Position numbers and translations under genes: made by a program
Source of the DNA: Halorubrum sp. CSM-61
GTDB lineage: Archaea > Halobacteriota > Halobacteria > Halobacteriales > Haloferacaceae
Length of the DNA: 64,000 bases
Assembly (NCBI RefSeq): GCF_003781945.1
Contig: NZ_RJJW01000003.1
Location: forward strand, 46,866 to 110,865
Direction of reading: 5' to 3'
Notes under the pieces: model-generated
Told to the model about the DNA's origin: nothing
The model's database searches: none
The model's input: only the letters and a program-made list of their open reading frames with translations
Shown: positions 34,945-44,162 of the stretch, in pieces
Position numbering within the stretch: position 1 is the stretch's first letter
How the letters are laid out: every line of letters begins with the position of its first letter

Positions 34945-35952
34945 TCAGTCGTCGTCGGCCGCGCTCTCTTGGGCCCCGTCCGCGACCGCGTCGGATCGCG
35001 CGGTGTCGTTTCCGCACTGCCTCCATCCGTCCGCATCTTCCGTCGACCCCGTCGACGCCGGGCCGTCGACCGACTCGAACCGAAGCCGGACCGTCGTCCC
35101 GTCGTCGCTCGTCTCGAACCCGACGGTTCCGCCCTGCGTCTCGCACATCCACTTGACGAGCCACAGCCCGATGCTGCTCGCGTGCGACAGCGGCGTCTCC
35201 TCCTCGGCGCGCAACACCGCCCGCTCGTCGTCGGGGAGCCCCGGACCGTTGTCTCGGACCTCGAGACAGGTCGTCGACCCGGTCTCCGTGACGCGGACGT
35301 CGACCCGGCGCACCGACTCGTCGTTGTGCGTGACGGCGTTCTCGAACACCTCTCGGATGGGGTACTCGATCGACTCGTCCGCGCGGACCCACGCCTCGGC
35401 GGGCGCGTCGACGGTGAGCGAGACGTCCGCGCGGTCGATCTCCGCCGTCGCCTCGGCGACCGCGTCGACGAGGTCGACCCGCCCGCTCGGTGGGGCCGGA
35501 GACGCGTCCTCGATGACGCGCAGCTTCTCGCTGATCTCGACGACGTCGTCGGTCGTCTCCCGGATCGTTTCCAAGCACTCGCGGCTCCGCTCGTCGTCCA
35601 CCCGGTCGGAGAGCAGGTCCGTGTACCCCTGAATGACGTTGAGGTCGTTCCGAACGTTGTGGCGGAACACCCGGCTCAACACCTGAAGCTGTTGGTTCGA
35701 CGTCTCGAGCTCACTTCGGGCGGTGACCGCACGGCGCTGCTGATACGCCGTCGCCCCGTAGAGGACCAGCGAGGAGACGCCGACCAGCGCCCAGCCGTCG
35801 ACAGCCTGAATCGGGGTCCACGTCGAGGGGGAGCCGATCGCGGACGCCACCGCGAGGTCGGTTACGACCACGAACAGCGACCCGAGACAGAGATACGCGA
35901 CGGCGAGCTCACGCGGAGATCGGTCGAAGACGAGGTCTGATTCCAAGTTCAT
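34945..35952 (-). CDS. Membrane sensor histidine kinase
   Basis: The 335-residue protein has two TM helices (about 16-40 and 53-70), then a coiled coil and a HisKA-type domain with H98 in VFRHNVRNDLNVIQGY. The HATPase domain has ENAVTHND, RDNGPGLP and SIGLWLVKWMCETQGG. The H-box form FRHNxRNDLN is typical of haloarchaeal orphan kinases. No response regulator is adjacent. The C-terminal 40 residues are acidic and low complexity. Confidence 0.9.
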   Translation of the reverse strand: MNLESDLVFDRSPRELAVAYLCLGSLFVVVTDLAVASAIGSPSTWTPIQAVDGWALVGVSSLVLYGATAYQQRRAVTARSELETSNQQLQVLSRVFRHNVRNDLNVIQGYTDLLSDRVDDERSRECLETIRETTDDVVEISEKLRVIEDASPAPPSGRVDLVDAVAEATAEIDRADVSLTVDAPAEAWVRADESIEYPIREVFENAVTHNDESVRRVDVRVTETGSTTCLEVRDNGPGLPDDERAVLRAEEETPLSHASSIGLWLVKWMCETQGGTVGFETSDDGTTVRLRFESVDGPASTGSTEDADGWRQCGNDTARSDAVADGAQESAADDD

Positions 35953-36029
35953 TTATATTACGGCGTGCCCCGGGCGATTTTTAGCGCACGTAACGGCTGT
36001 CTCCGAGACGTAATAAACCTTGACAGGGA

Positions 36030-36263
36030 TCACCACGACTTGCAGTCGGGACAGACGCGCTCCCCGTCGTCGAGCCAGCGGCGTTCGACGCTGTCGCCGC
36101 ACCGCTCGCAGTCGGCGCCGCCGGCGGTCCACGTCGCGGTCGCGGGAGCCGGATCGTCGGCGACGGCGCCGTCTGTCGAGTCCGCGGATGGCGAGCCGTC
36201 GCCGACAGTCTCAGTCTCTGCGTCCGACCCCTCGAACTCGTCGAGCGAGCGGTCCTCGGGCAT
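36030..36263 (-). CDS. Small zinc-ribbon protein downstream of lysS (DUF7573-like)
   Basis: The 77-residue protein has an acidic low-complexity N-terminus and a C-terminal zinc ribbon with CERCG and CPDCKSW. Its ATG directly abuts the lysS stop codon, so it is very likely the third gene of the pyrH-lysS operon. I recall it as a haloarchaeal family of unknown function. Confidence 0.75.
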   Translation of the reverse strand: MPEDRSLDEFEGSDAETETVGDGSPSADSTDGAVADDPAPATATWTAGGADCERCGDSVERRWLDDGERVCPDCKSW

Positions 36264-38012
36264 CTACGCCTCCCGGCGGAGTCGCGCCACGACGTAGTCG
36301 CGTTCCAGTTCACCGAGGAACTCGCCGAGCCGCGGTCCCTGGGTGTCGTCGAAGAAGAGCCGGTAGCCGGCGGCGAAGAAGTCGCTCACCTCCACGTCGT
36401 GTGCGCGCGCCGTCTCGTACATCTCCGACTGGATCGCGTCGCCGTCGTGGCCGGCCGCGACGAAGTCGGCGAGGTCGTCGAGCGCGGCCGCGACGTCCTC
36501 GTCGAAGTCCGCGTCGGGAAGGTCCGTCTGGAGCAGGTAGTCGTACTCGTTGCCGGTGCGCTCCGCCCAGTTGCGCGCCTTCTCGACGCGGGCGAGCGCG
36601 GCCTCGACGGCCTCGTCCGAGGCGTCGTCGGGGATGTGTCCCTCGTCGCGGGCGAGCCGCTCGCGGAAGTCGGGGTCGTCGACCATCCCGAGCACGGCCG
36701 CGAAGGTGTACGGGAGCCGGACGGGCCTCTCCGCGGGCGGATCGTCCGCGCGCCCGACGACGAACGGGTAGGCCCGCTCGGCGAAGGCGGTCAGGTCCTC
36801 GTCGTCGACCTCGCCGAAGTACGCGCGCTCGAACCGGTCGAACCGGTCGACGAGCTGGTCGAGCCGTTCGATGTCCAGGTCGCGGGCCTTCTTCGGGTGG
36901 AGCGCGAAGAAGTACCGGAGCACGGCGGGTTCGAGCAGCTCGAGCAGCTCTGGGACGGTGACGATGTTGCCGGCCGACGAGGAGAGCGGCTCGCCGTTGA
37001 GCGTGAACCACTCGTACACCATCGGCACTGGCGGCTCGATTCCCAAGACCTTCCGCGCCACGTCGACGCCCGAGGGCCACGACCCCTCCGCGTGGTCCTT
37101 CCCGAACGGCTCGAAGTCGACGCCGAGCACGTCCCACTGGCCGGGCCACTCCAGCCGCCACGGGAGCTTCCCCTCGCGGAACGTGGCGGTTCCCTCGTGG
37201 CCGCAGCCCTCGATGGTGTTGTCGCCGACGTCCATGTCGGTACAGACGTACTCGACGGTCTCGGCGTCGAGGTCGACGCCCGTGACCGTCTCCGTGATCT
37301 TCCCGCACTCGGCGCACACCGGGTTGAAGGGGACGTACTCGCCGTCCACCTTGTCCTGGTACGCCGAGAGCACCTCGCGGACGCCGTCGAGGTCGGAGAG
37401 GACGGTCCGGGTCACGTCGTCGAACGCGCCGTCGGCGTACAGCTCCGTGTTCGAGACCATCTCGACCGGAATCTCCAGCCGGTCGGCGTCGGCCTTCAGC
37501 AGGGCGGCGAAGTGGGCGGCGTACGACTCGCGCTCGCCGAACGGGTCCGGGATCGCGGTGTACGGCTTCCCGAGGTTGCGGCCGAGCGCGCCGGCGTCGA
37601 CCTCGCCGAGCCCGACGATCTCCCCGTCGGGGTTCGCCAGCTTCCGGGGGAGCTTGCGGAGCGGGTCCTTGTCGTCGGAGGTGAACACCTGCCGGACCTC
37701 GTGGCCGCGCTCGCGTAGCACCGCGGCGACGAAGTAGCCGCGGATGATCTCGTTGAAGTTCCCGAGGTGCGCGACCCCCGAGGGGGAGACGCCCCCCTTG
37801 ATGACGATCGGCTCGTCGGGGTCGCGCGCCTCGATCTCGTCGGCGACCACGTCGGCCCAGAAGGCGTGAAACCCCTCGCCGCCGTCCCCGTCGCCCGCGT
37901 CGGCGGCGTCCGCCGCCCCGTCGGCCTCGCGGGCCTGCTCGGAGAGGATGTGCGGGGAGTCGTCGGGCGTCGCGTCCGCGGTCGCGTCGGCGGGGTCCTC
38001 GTCGGCGCTCAC
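36264..38012 (-). CDS. lysS: Lysyl-tRNA synthetase, class I
   Basis: The 582-residue enzyme charges tRNA-Lys. It is the archaeal class I form, with a HIGH-like HLGN in SPSGVAHLGNFNE and a KMSKS-like LSSSAGN. A zinc-ribbon-like segment (NPVCAECGKI and IEGCGHEG) lies in the connective region. The GTG start at 38012 overlaps the pyrH stop (GTGA). The open frame continues upstream through pyrH, but that part is antisense-like and lacks similarity. Confidence 0.95.
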   Translation of the reverse strand: MSADEDPADATADATPDDSPHILSEQAREADGAADAADAGDGDGGEGFHAFWADVVADEIEARDPDEPIVIKGGVSPSGVAHLGNFNEIIRGYFVAAVLRERGHEVRQVFTSDDKDPLRKLPRKLANPDGEIVGLGEVDAGALGRNLGKPYTAIPDPFGERESYAAHFAALLKADADRLEIPVEMVSNTELYADGAFDDVTRTVLSDLDGVREVLSAYQDKVDGEYVPFNPVCAECGKITETVTGVDLDAETVEYVCTDMDVGDNTIEGCGHEGTATFREGKLPWRLEWPGQWDVLGVDFEPFGKDHAEGSWPSGVDVARKVLGIEPPVPMVYEWFTLNGEPLSSSAGNIVTVPELLELLEPAVLRYFFALHPKKARDLDIERLDQLVDRFDRFERAYFGEVDDEDLTAFAERAYPFVVGRADDPPAERPVRLPYTFAAVLGMVDDPDFRERLARDEGHIPDDASDEAVEAALARVEKARNWAERTGNEYDYLLQTDLPDADFDEDVAAALDDLADFVAAGHDGDAIQSEMYETARAHDVEVSDFFAAGYRLFFDDTQGPRLGEFLGELERDYVVARLRREA

Positions 38013-38734
38013 GCGTCGCCCGCCCCCGTCCAGTAGGTCGGCTCGTCGCTTCCGGTCGGGACCACGTCGGTGCCGGTGTGCTCGCCGCGGAGCACCGCGT
38101 CGACGACCGCGCTCGGGTCGGTGCCGTCGAGGACGATCGACCTGATGCCCGCCCGGTCGATCAGCTTCGCCGCGAGCAGGTCGACGGGGGCGGACGCGCC
38201 CGCGTCCCGGCTCATCGGGAGGACGACGTCGACCAGCTCCGCCGGCGACATCGACTCGAACTGGGTCGCGTCGGGGTCGACGTTCGGGTCGGCGTCGTAC
38301 ACGCCGTCGGCGCTCGTGGCGTACACGAGCAGGTCGGCGTCGACCGACTCCGCGAAGGCGGCGGCCACCGCGTCGGTGGTCTGACCGGGGGTCACGCCGC
38401 CCATCACCGCCACCTCGCCGCGGCGGAGGGCGGCCGCGGCCTCGTCGTACCCCGTCGCCGGCGAGAGGTTCGCGTCCCCGTCGAGCGCGGCGATCAGCAG
38501 CCGGGCGTTGAGCCGGGTCGTCCCGATTCCCAGCTGGTCGAGCTCGACCTCGTTGGCGCCCAGCTCGCGCGCCGTCCCGATGTACTCGCGCGCCACTCCG
38601 CCACCGCCGACGACGATACCGACCTCGCAGCCGTCGGTTGACAGCCGCTCGATCGCCTCGGCGTGCGCGGCCACCCGGTCGGGATCCAGATCGGGCGCGA
38701 GCACGCTCCCGCCGATAGAAACGACGACTCTCAT
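38009..38734 (-). CDS. pyrH: UMP kinase (archaeal type)
   Basis: The 241-residue amino-acid-kinase-family enzyme converts UMP to UDP. VVSIGGSVLAPDLD starts the glycine-rich nucleotide site, VVGGGGVAREYIG follows, and ATSADGVYDADPN is the later nucleotide-binding signature. Length and motifs match archaeal PyrH. Its stop overlaps the lysS GTG, so both belong to one operon. Confidence 0.95.
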   Translation of the reverse strand: MRVVVSIGGSVLAPDLDPDRVAAHAEAIERLSTDGCEVGIVVGGGGVAREYIGTARELGANEVELDQLGIGTTRLNARLLIAALDGDANLSPATGYDEAAAALRRGEVAVMGGVTPGQTTDAVAAAFAESVDADLLVYATSADGVYDADPNVDPDATQFESMSPAELVDVVLPMSRDAGASAPVDLLAAKLIDRAGIRSIVLDGTDPSAVVDAVLRGEHTGTDVVPTGSDEPTYWTGAGDA

Positions 38735-38846
38735 TACGGTCGAATACCCCTGTCGCGGTCTTAAGGATTATCAAGCGGAACCGGGTGCTCTCGCCCGCTC
38801 TCCGGGACCGGGAAACGCCTAAGCCGCTCCCGGTCCGCCTACGGGT

Positions 38847-39719
38847 ATGCAACCGATATCGATCGTCGGTCCCGGGGCGACCGACCTCGCGGAACCGCTC
38901 GCGGAGCGGCTCGCCGGGCGAGTGGCGGTCGTCGACTGCAGCGGGGAACGCCGAGAGAGCGGCGAAACGCCCGACTCCGAGGCGACCGACGGCGGCGTCG
39001 CGGTCGGGAGAGAGGGCTCCGACGCCGAGCGAGGACCGGCATCGACCGCCGACACGGCGCTCGCGCTCGACTCCGACGGGTCGTGGAGGGGTCGGGGACG
39101 CGCCGACGGGCTCGACGACCTCCTCGACGGGCTCGCGCCCGACCACGACTACCTCGTCGCCGTCGGCGAGTCGCGGCTGCGCGTTCCGACGGTCCTCCTC
39201 GGAGCGGACGCGGAACCGGCGGACGTCCCGGGCTCCGTGATCGCTGCGGCCGACGCCCCCGACGAGGTCGACCTCGATCGGCTCGTCGCGGACCTGACCG
39301 ACGCGGAGCCGTGGGTCACCCGGGAGACGCTCGTGCGCCGCGTGGAGGCGTCCGCGAACGCGGACCGCGCCGGCGCTATCGCGACGTTCACCGGGCGCGT
39401 CCGGGCGCGCGACGCCCCCGACGACGACCGGACGACCCACCTCGCGTTTGAGAAGTACGAGGGGGTCGCCGCGGAGCGGATGGACGCCATCGCGGCCGAG
39501 CTGGCCGAGCGCGACGGCGTGTTCGAGGTCCGGATGCATCACCGGACGGGCGTGATCGAGGCGGGCGAGGACATCGTGTTCGTCGTCGTCCTCGCCGGCC
39601 ACCGCCGGGAGGCGTTCCGGACCGTCGAGGACGGGATCGACCGGCTGAAAGACGAGGTACCGATATTCAAGAAGGAGGCCACGGAGGCCGAGGAGTTCTG
39701 GGTCCATCGGCGCGAGTGA
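38847..39719 (+). CDS. moaE: Molybdopterin synthase catalytic subunit MoaE with N-terminal MobB-like part
   Basis: The 290-residue protein has an N-terminal region (1-150) resembling MobB (PISIVGPGATDLAEPL, VAVGESRLRVPTVLLG) but without a clear Walker A. A C-terminal MoaE domain follows, with AIATFTGRVRARD, MHHRTGVIEAGEDIV, GHRREAF and KDEVPIFKKE, where the lysines serve catalysis. It inserts sulfur into precursor Z using a ubiquitin-like MoaD/SAMP partner. It stands alone, divergent from pyrH. Confidence 0.92.
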   Translation: MQPISIVGPGATDLAEPLAERLAGRVAVVDCSGERRESGETPDSEATDGGVAVGREGSDAERGPASTADTALALDSDGSWRGRGRADGLDDLLDGLAPDHDYLVAVGESRLRVPTVLLGADAEPADVPGSVIAAADAPDEVDLDRLVADLTDAEPWVTRETLVRRVEASANADRAGAIATFTGRVRARDAPDDDRTTHLAFEKYEGVAAERMDAIAAELAERDGVFEVRMHHRTGVIEAGEDIVFVVVLAGHRREAFRTVEDGIDRLKDEVPIFKKEATEAEEFWVHRRE

Positions 39720-40020
39720 CCACCGATCGGCCGCGCGACCCGCGCTATCGCCCTCGCGTACCGCTCATTTACCAGCAATATAATCTGGTTAAGCCGATCG
39801 TTAACGATCCGCCGAAGCGATGAACTCGTCGAGAGCCGCTCTATGTATAACCTGTTTAGAACAGTTAATAAAATTTCTAAGCGGCTTTAGAGACCTTTTG
39901 AACGGTTCGTCAGACACGTTTTAGCCGCTTTCCTCGATCTAAAACGCCATGAAAGCCGCTGAACATCCCCCAACGGTCGTCCCTTTATAACACCCTTCGG
40001 GGGCAAGCGGTGAGTGTACC
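39720..40020. other. AT-rich spacer with repeated AGCCGCT boxes
   Basis: There is no gene here. AGCCGCT occurs at 39834, 39924 and 39954, with its complement AGCGGCT at 39880, set in markedly AT-rich DNA. A short CTGTT/AACAG hairpin lies near 39852-39864. A TATA-like CTTTATAAC (39983-39991) precedes the small gene at 40021. The repeated heptamers could be regulator sites. Confidence 0.5.
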
Positions 40021-40281
40021 ATGAGCGCGACTGCGAACCCCTCCACGACCGCGACCGCGACCGACGACCTCAGCAAGGAAGAGCGGCTGAAGCGGTATCT
40101 GCTCGACCGCGCGGAGGACGGTGAGATGTACTTCAAGGGGAAGTTCATCTCCGAGGACGTCGAGCTCTCGCCGAAGGAGATCGGCGCCCTGATGGTGAAG
40201 CTCCGGGACTCCGCCACGGAGCTCACCGTCGAGAAGTGGTCGTACACGGGCGCGACGACCTGGCGCGTCGAGCCCGCCTGA
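40021..40281 (+). CDS. Small conserved haloarchaeal protein (DUF7123-like)
   Basis: The 86-residue protein contains SKEERLKRYLLDRAEDGEMY and LSPKEIGALMVKLRDSA, a helical pattern like a winged-helix domain, ending in KWSYTGATTWRVEP. It is conserved among haloarchaea (family name from memory). A DNA-binding role is possible. It has an unusually long AT-rich upstream region with repeated boxes, suggesting regulated expression. Confidence 0.75.
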   Translation: MSATANPSTTATATDDLSKEERLKRYLLDRAEDGEMYFKGKFISEDVELSPKEIGALMVKLRDSATELTVEKWSYTGATTWRVEPA

Positions 40282-40515
40282 CGCCGGAAGCGTCGACACC
40301 GACCAACGCGCTCGCGCGCGTCCCCGCACCACGCGCTGACGGCTCTCCGAACCGATCGGTGACTCCCCCTTCGCTCCGCTGACGGCCTGTTCCCCGTCTC
40401 CCTCCGCTGACGACCGTCTTCCCACCGACCGGTACCCGCTCCGGGGACGCCGAACCGATCGGCGAGCGCTTCGCCCGACGCGGGGTTTATACTCGCCGAC
40501 GGGCTACGACCGACG

Positions 40516-41667
40516 ATGCCAGAACACGAGGACGGGGAGCCGTCGGAGGGGTCCGACGTTCCGCGTCCGGAGCCGCTCCGGACGTTCTTCCGGATCGACG
40601 AGGTTCGCCGGGAGGACGGCCGCGTTCGGTATATTGGTGAGTCGTACGTCCCGGAGCGCACGCTGCTGCGGAAGCTGGTCCCCAAGTTCCGCGACGCCGG
40701 CTACGACGTCGACTTTGAGGCGGTCGATGGGGGACACGTCGTCGTCGCGACGCCCTTCGACAGCGGACGGGACGGGATCCCGTGGGTCAACGTCGCCATG
40801 TTCGCGGCGACGGTCCTGTCGACGCTGTTCGTGGGCGCGTACGGGTGGTACTACGTCGGGTGGGAGGAGATCGCCGCGAACCCGCTGGTCATGCTGCGGG
40901 CGTGGCCGTTCACGGCCGCGGTGCTCGGCGTCCTGATGACCCACGAGCTCGGCCACTACGCCGCCGGGCGGTACCACGGCGTCGACGTCTCCCTGCCGTA
41001 CGTGATCCCCTTCGTCTTCCCCTTCGGGACCCTCGGAGCGATCATCCGTATGCGGGGGCGGATGCCCTCGCGGAAGGCGCTGTTCGACATCGGGGTCGCC
41101 GGCCCGATCGCGGGGCTGGTCGCGACGGTCGTCGTCACCGCGATCGGCCTCTCGCTCGATCCGATCCGGGTCCCGGCCGAGATCGCGAACGCGTCGGAGA
41201 CGATGATCCGGTTCAACAACCCGCCGCTTTTAGGGATCATCGCCGACCTCCTCGGTCAGCCGACGGCGTACGAGGACCCGGCGCTCTCCGCGCACCCGGT
41301 GGTGATCGGCGGCTGGGTCGGGATGTTCTTCACCCTGCTCAACCTCCTGCCGGTCGGCCAGCTCGACGGCGGGCACATGGTCCGGGCGATGGTCGGCCCG
41401 CGACAGGAGACGATCGCGGCGCTGGTGCCGGGCGCGCTCCTCTCGATCGCCGGGTACCTCTACTTCTGGCGCGGCTTCGGGCTCGACCAGTCGGTGGGGC
41501 TGTGGGCGTTCTGGGGCGTGTTCGCGCTCGTGATCGCGTTCAACGGGCCCGCCGACCCGGCGGACGAGGAGCGGCTCGGCTGGCCCCGTCTCGCCGTCGG
41601 GATCGGGACGTTCGCGGTCGGCGCGCTCTGTTTCCTCCTCGTTCCGATCGAAGTCGTCTCGGCGTGA
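40516..41667 (+). CDS. Site-2 protease-family membrane metalloprotease
   Basis: The 383-residue protein cleaves substrates within the membrane. The zinc motif is THELGHYAAG near residue 140, and the second catalytic motif NLLPVGQLDGGH lies near 280. About seven TM segments are present, with a soluble N-terminal domain (1-95) of the type seen in archaeal S2P homologues. Substrate unknown. It is convergent with the UbiB gene. Confidence 0.92.
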   Translation: MPEHEDGEPSEGSDVPRPEPLRTFFRIDEVRREDGRVRYIGESYVPERTLLRKLVPKFRDAGYDVDFEAVDGGHVVVATPFDSGRDGIPWVNVAMFAATVLSTLFVGAYGWYYVGWEEIAANPLVMLRAWPFTAAVLGVLMTHELGHYAAGRYHGVDVSLPYVIPFVFPFGTLGAIIRMRGRMPSRKALFDIGVAGPIAGLVATVVVTAIGLSLDPIRVPAEIANASETMIRFNNPPLLGIIADLLGQPTAYEDPALSAHPVVIGGWVGMFFTLLNLLPVGQLDGGHMVRAMVGPRQETIAALVPGALLSIAGYLYFWRGFGLDQSVGLWAFWGVFALVIAFNGPADPADEERLGWPRLAVGIGTFAVGALCFLLVPIEVVSA

Positions 41668-41704
41668 GGCCGCCGGGGCGTTCGGCGGGGCCGAGGCGCC
41701 CCCG

Positions 41705-43378
41705 TCAGTCCTCGCGCCGCTTCTTCATTCCCTGTCTGGTGAACTGCGGCGTCGCGCGGATCCCGCGCTTCTTCCGGAACGAGCGGTAGAGCGCGACGGC
41801 GAGCGGGGCGGCGAGTAAGAGCACGACCGCCGCCAGCCGCCACGACTGGGCGAACGAGTAGAGGATCGTCGCGGAGAGCACGCCGACGGCGAGCAGCACC
41901 GAGTACGCGATCCGCATCGCGAGCTTGTCGAGGACGTTCGACCCGTCGTCGATCGTGACGTCGACGTGGAGGTCGCCGCGGTTCGCCCGGTCGAGGAAGT
42001 CGTCGGCCTTCGGCGGGACCGTGAACAGCGCCTCCGTCGTCTTCTGGGCCTGCCGCCCGGCGTCCTCGGCGAGGTCGCGGGCGGTCTGCTCGTAGTACCC
42101 CTCCTCCCTGAGGTACTCCGTCGCGGTCGAGATGAAGTCGAACTCGGGGTCTAAGGTGACACAGACCCCCTCGACGACCGTGGCGACGCGCAACACGAGC
42201 GCGAGGTTCGGGGGAAGCCGGAGGGGGAACTCGTAGATGGTCGACTCCACCTGCTCGATGATCTGGTTCACCTGATACTGCTCGATGTCCTCGCCGCTGG
42301 CGTCCGCGATGGCCAGCTCCATCACGTTCCCCATCACCTCGCGGTCGGCCTCCGGCGAGAGGGTGCCCATCGCGATCAGGGTGTCGAGGATGCCGTCGAT
42401 GTCCTGCCGGGCGACCGCCACGTAGAAGTCGACGATCTTCCCCTGAATGAACGGGTCCACTCGCCCCGCCATCCCGAAGTCGTAGAAGATCACGGCCCCG
42501 CGGTCGTCGACCGCGAGGTTCCCGGGGTGGGGGTCGGCGTGGAACACCCCGTCTTCGATGATCATCTGCAGGTACACCTCCTGGAGCGTCTCGGCGATGG
42601 CGTTCCGGTCGTGTCCCGCCTCGTCGAGGGCGCCGACGTCGCTGATCTTGGTCCCCGGGATGTACTCCATCGTGAGCACGCGCGGCCCGGAGACCGCCTC
42701 GAAGGCGGTCGGGATCCGGATCCGGTCCTCGTCCGCGAAGTTGGCGCGGATCTCCTCGAGCATCTCGCGCTCGCGCTCGTAGTCCATCTCCTCGCGGATC
42801 GTCTTCGCGAACTCGTCCGCGAGATTCTCTAAGGAGAACGCCCGTCCGCTGCCGATGAACCGCTTGACCAGCGGGATCGACCACCGGATCGTCCGGAGGT
42901 CGGCCTCGACGAGCGACTCGATCCCGGGCCGCCGGACCTTCACCGCCACGTCGGTCCCCTCGTACCGGGCGGTGTACACCTGTCCGAGGCTCGCGCCGCT
43001 TATCGGGTCTCGATCGAAGTCGTCGAACGTCTCGTCGACCGGGCCGAGCTCGTCTTCGAGGACGGTCTTCGACTCCCCCCACGGGGCCGGCGGCACGTCG
43101 TCTTGGAGCCCCTCCAACACGTCGATGTACGCCGGCGGGAGGATGTCGGGCCGCGTCGAGAGGATCTGTCCGAGCTTGATGAACGTGGGCCCGAGCGTGA
43201 GCAGGATGTCGAGGAGGACGGCGGCGCGCTCGCGCTGGGTCTCGGCGTCGACGTCGCGGCCCCCGCCGAACAGGAAGTACCGCTTCCGGTCCCGCCAGTA
43301 GGCGATGATCAGCGGCGAGAAGCGCCGCATGACCACGAGGAACCGCCAGTACGCGCGGAGGTTAACCAGCGTGACCAC
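41705..43378 (-). CDS. ABC1/UbiB-family atypical kinase
   Basis: The 557-residue protein has the UbiB core: the Ala-rich loop GASLGQVYTARYEGTDVAVKV and the catalytic FHADPHPGNLAVDD with FYDFGMAG. The KxGQ motif appears as FIKLGQILSTRPD. Two C-terminal hydrophobic segments anchor it in the membrane. The family supports isoprenoid quinone or lipid metabolism. GTG start at 43378, three bases after the upstream Hsp20-like gene. Confidence 0.92.
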   Translation of the reverse strand: MVTLVNLRAYWRFLVVMRRFSPLIIAYWRDRKRYFLFGGGRDVDAETQRERAAVLLDILLTLGPTFIKLGQILSTRPDILPPAYIDVLEGLQDDVPPAPWGESKTVLEDELGPVDETFDDFDRDPISGASLGQVYTARYEGTDVAVKVRRPGIESLVEADLRTIRWSIPLVKRFIGSGRAFSLENLADEFAKTIREEMDYEREREMLEEIRANFADEDRIRIPTAFEAVSGPRVLTMEYIPGTKISDVGALDEAGHDRNAIAETLQEVYLQMIIEDGVFHADPHPGNLAVDDRGAVIFYDFGMAGRVDPFIQGKIVDFYVAVARQDIDGILDTLIAMGTLSPEADREVMGNVMELAIADASGEDIEQYQVNQIIEQVESTIYEFPLRLPPNLALVLRVATVVEGVCVTLDPEFDFISTATEYLREEGYYEQTARDLAEDAGRQAQKTTEALFTVPPKADDFLDRANRGDLHVDVTIDDGSNVLDKLAMRIAYSVLLAVGVLSATILYSFAQSWRLAAVVLLLAAPLAVALYRSFRKKRGIRATPQFTRQGMKKRRED

Positions 43379-43381
43379 CCG

Positions 43382-43828
43382 TCAGGCGCCTGCCTCGTCG
43401 TCGCCGTCCGCCGTCTCGTCGTCCCCGTCGCCGGTCTCGATCCCCTCCTCGCCGGCATCGTCCCCGTCCTCTCCCGCCTCGTCGACCGGGATCGTGCGGG
43501 AGGCGTCGCCGGTCCGCTTGGGGATCGTCACTTCGAGGACCCCGCGGTCCATCTCCGCGTCGGCGCCGCTGCCGTCCGCATCGCCGGGCAGGGGGAGCTC
43601 CGCGTCGAGGAACAGCGGCCGGTCCTCGCGCACGTAGCGGAACCCCTCGGGAACCTCCTTCTCGCGGCGGCCCTCGATGGCGATCCGGCCGTCCTCCGCG
43701 AGGACCTCGGTGGTCTCGGCGGTGGCGCCCGGGAGGTCGACGACGAGCACGTACCCCTCGTCGGATTCGAGCAGGTCCGCAAACACCGCGTCCGGGAGGT
43801 CCCGGAGCGCGTCGCGTAACGCTGACAT
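43382..43828 (-). CDS. Hsp20-like protein coupled to UbiB
   Basis: The 148-residue protein has an alpha-crystallin-like domain (YVLVVDLPGATAETTEVLAED, DRGVLEVTIPKR) followed by an acidic repetitive tail (about 115-148). The start at 43828 is the first ATG giving a compact N-terminus. Its stop is three bases from the UbiB GTG, so the pair is cotranscribed and translationally linked. A dedicated chaperone role for UbiB is an inference. Confidence 0.82.
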   Translation of the reverse strand: MSALRDALRDLPDAVFADLLESDEGYVLVVDLPGATAETTEVLAEDGRIAIEGRREKEVPEGFRYVREDRPLFLDAELPLPGDADGSGADAEMDRGVLEVTIPKRTGDASRTIPVDEAGEDGDDAGEEGIETGDGDDETADGDDEAGA

Positions 43829-44162
43829 GGACACGGGTACGGTCGCCGCGGCGAAAAAGGTGTGGAAAGGGGGGACGGGTCCGCTCGGGGTTGGTTCGTC
43901 CTCGCGGTTCCCGACGGCGAACGACTTAAGTACTGTTGCGTGGTAACGCATGTCACGAGGTGAGTACGGAAGATATCGGAGACCGAAATCGACGGCGGCC
44001 GACGACCGAGCGGTACCGCATCGAGTTCCGTTCAGTCGACTTTCGGGTTCGGACCGCGTCTCCGTCGGGGGACGGGGCTCCAACGGCGCTTCGCTCGCCG
44101 CGGCTTTTTAAGTAATGCACCGAGAGCGACGGCTTCCCGCCTTCGGGCACCGCTGGGCGCCG
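43829..44162. other. Gene-free stretch between hydrolase and Hsp20-like gene
   Basis: No credible gene is seen. A TATA-like ACTTAAGT (43924-43931) may serve the Hsp20-like gene, leaving a leader of about 70 bases. Another T-rich CTTTTTAAGTA (44104-44114) lies closer to the hydrolase stop and may end that transcript. Confidence 0.4.

Noticed and set aside
38013..39707. Long open frame extending lysS upstream to over 1,100 codons
   Set aside because: The upstream part lies over pyrH and opposite moaE, has Arg/Gly-rich shadow composition, and the LysRS family start falls at the GTG overlapping the pyrH stop.
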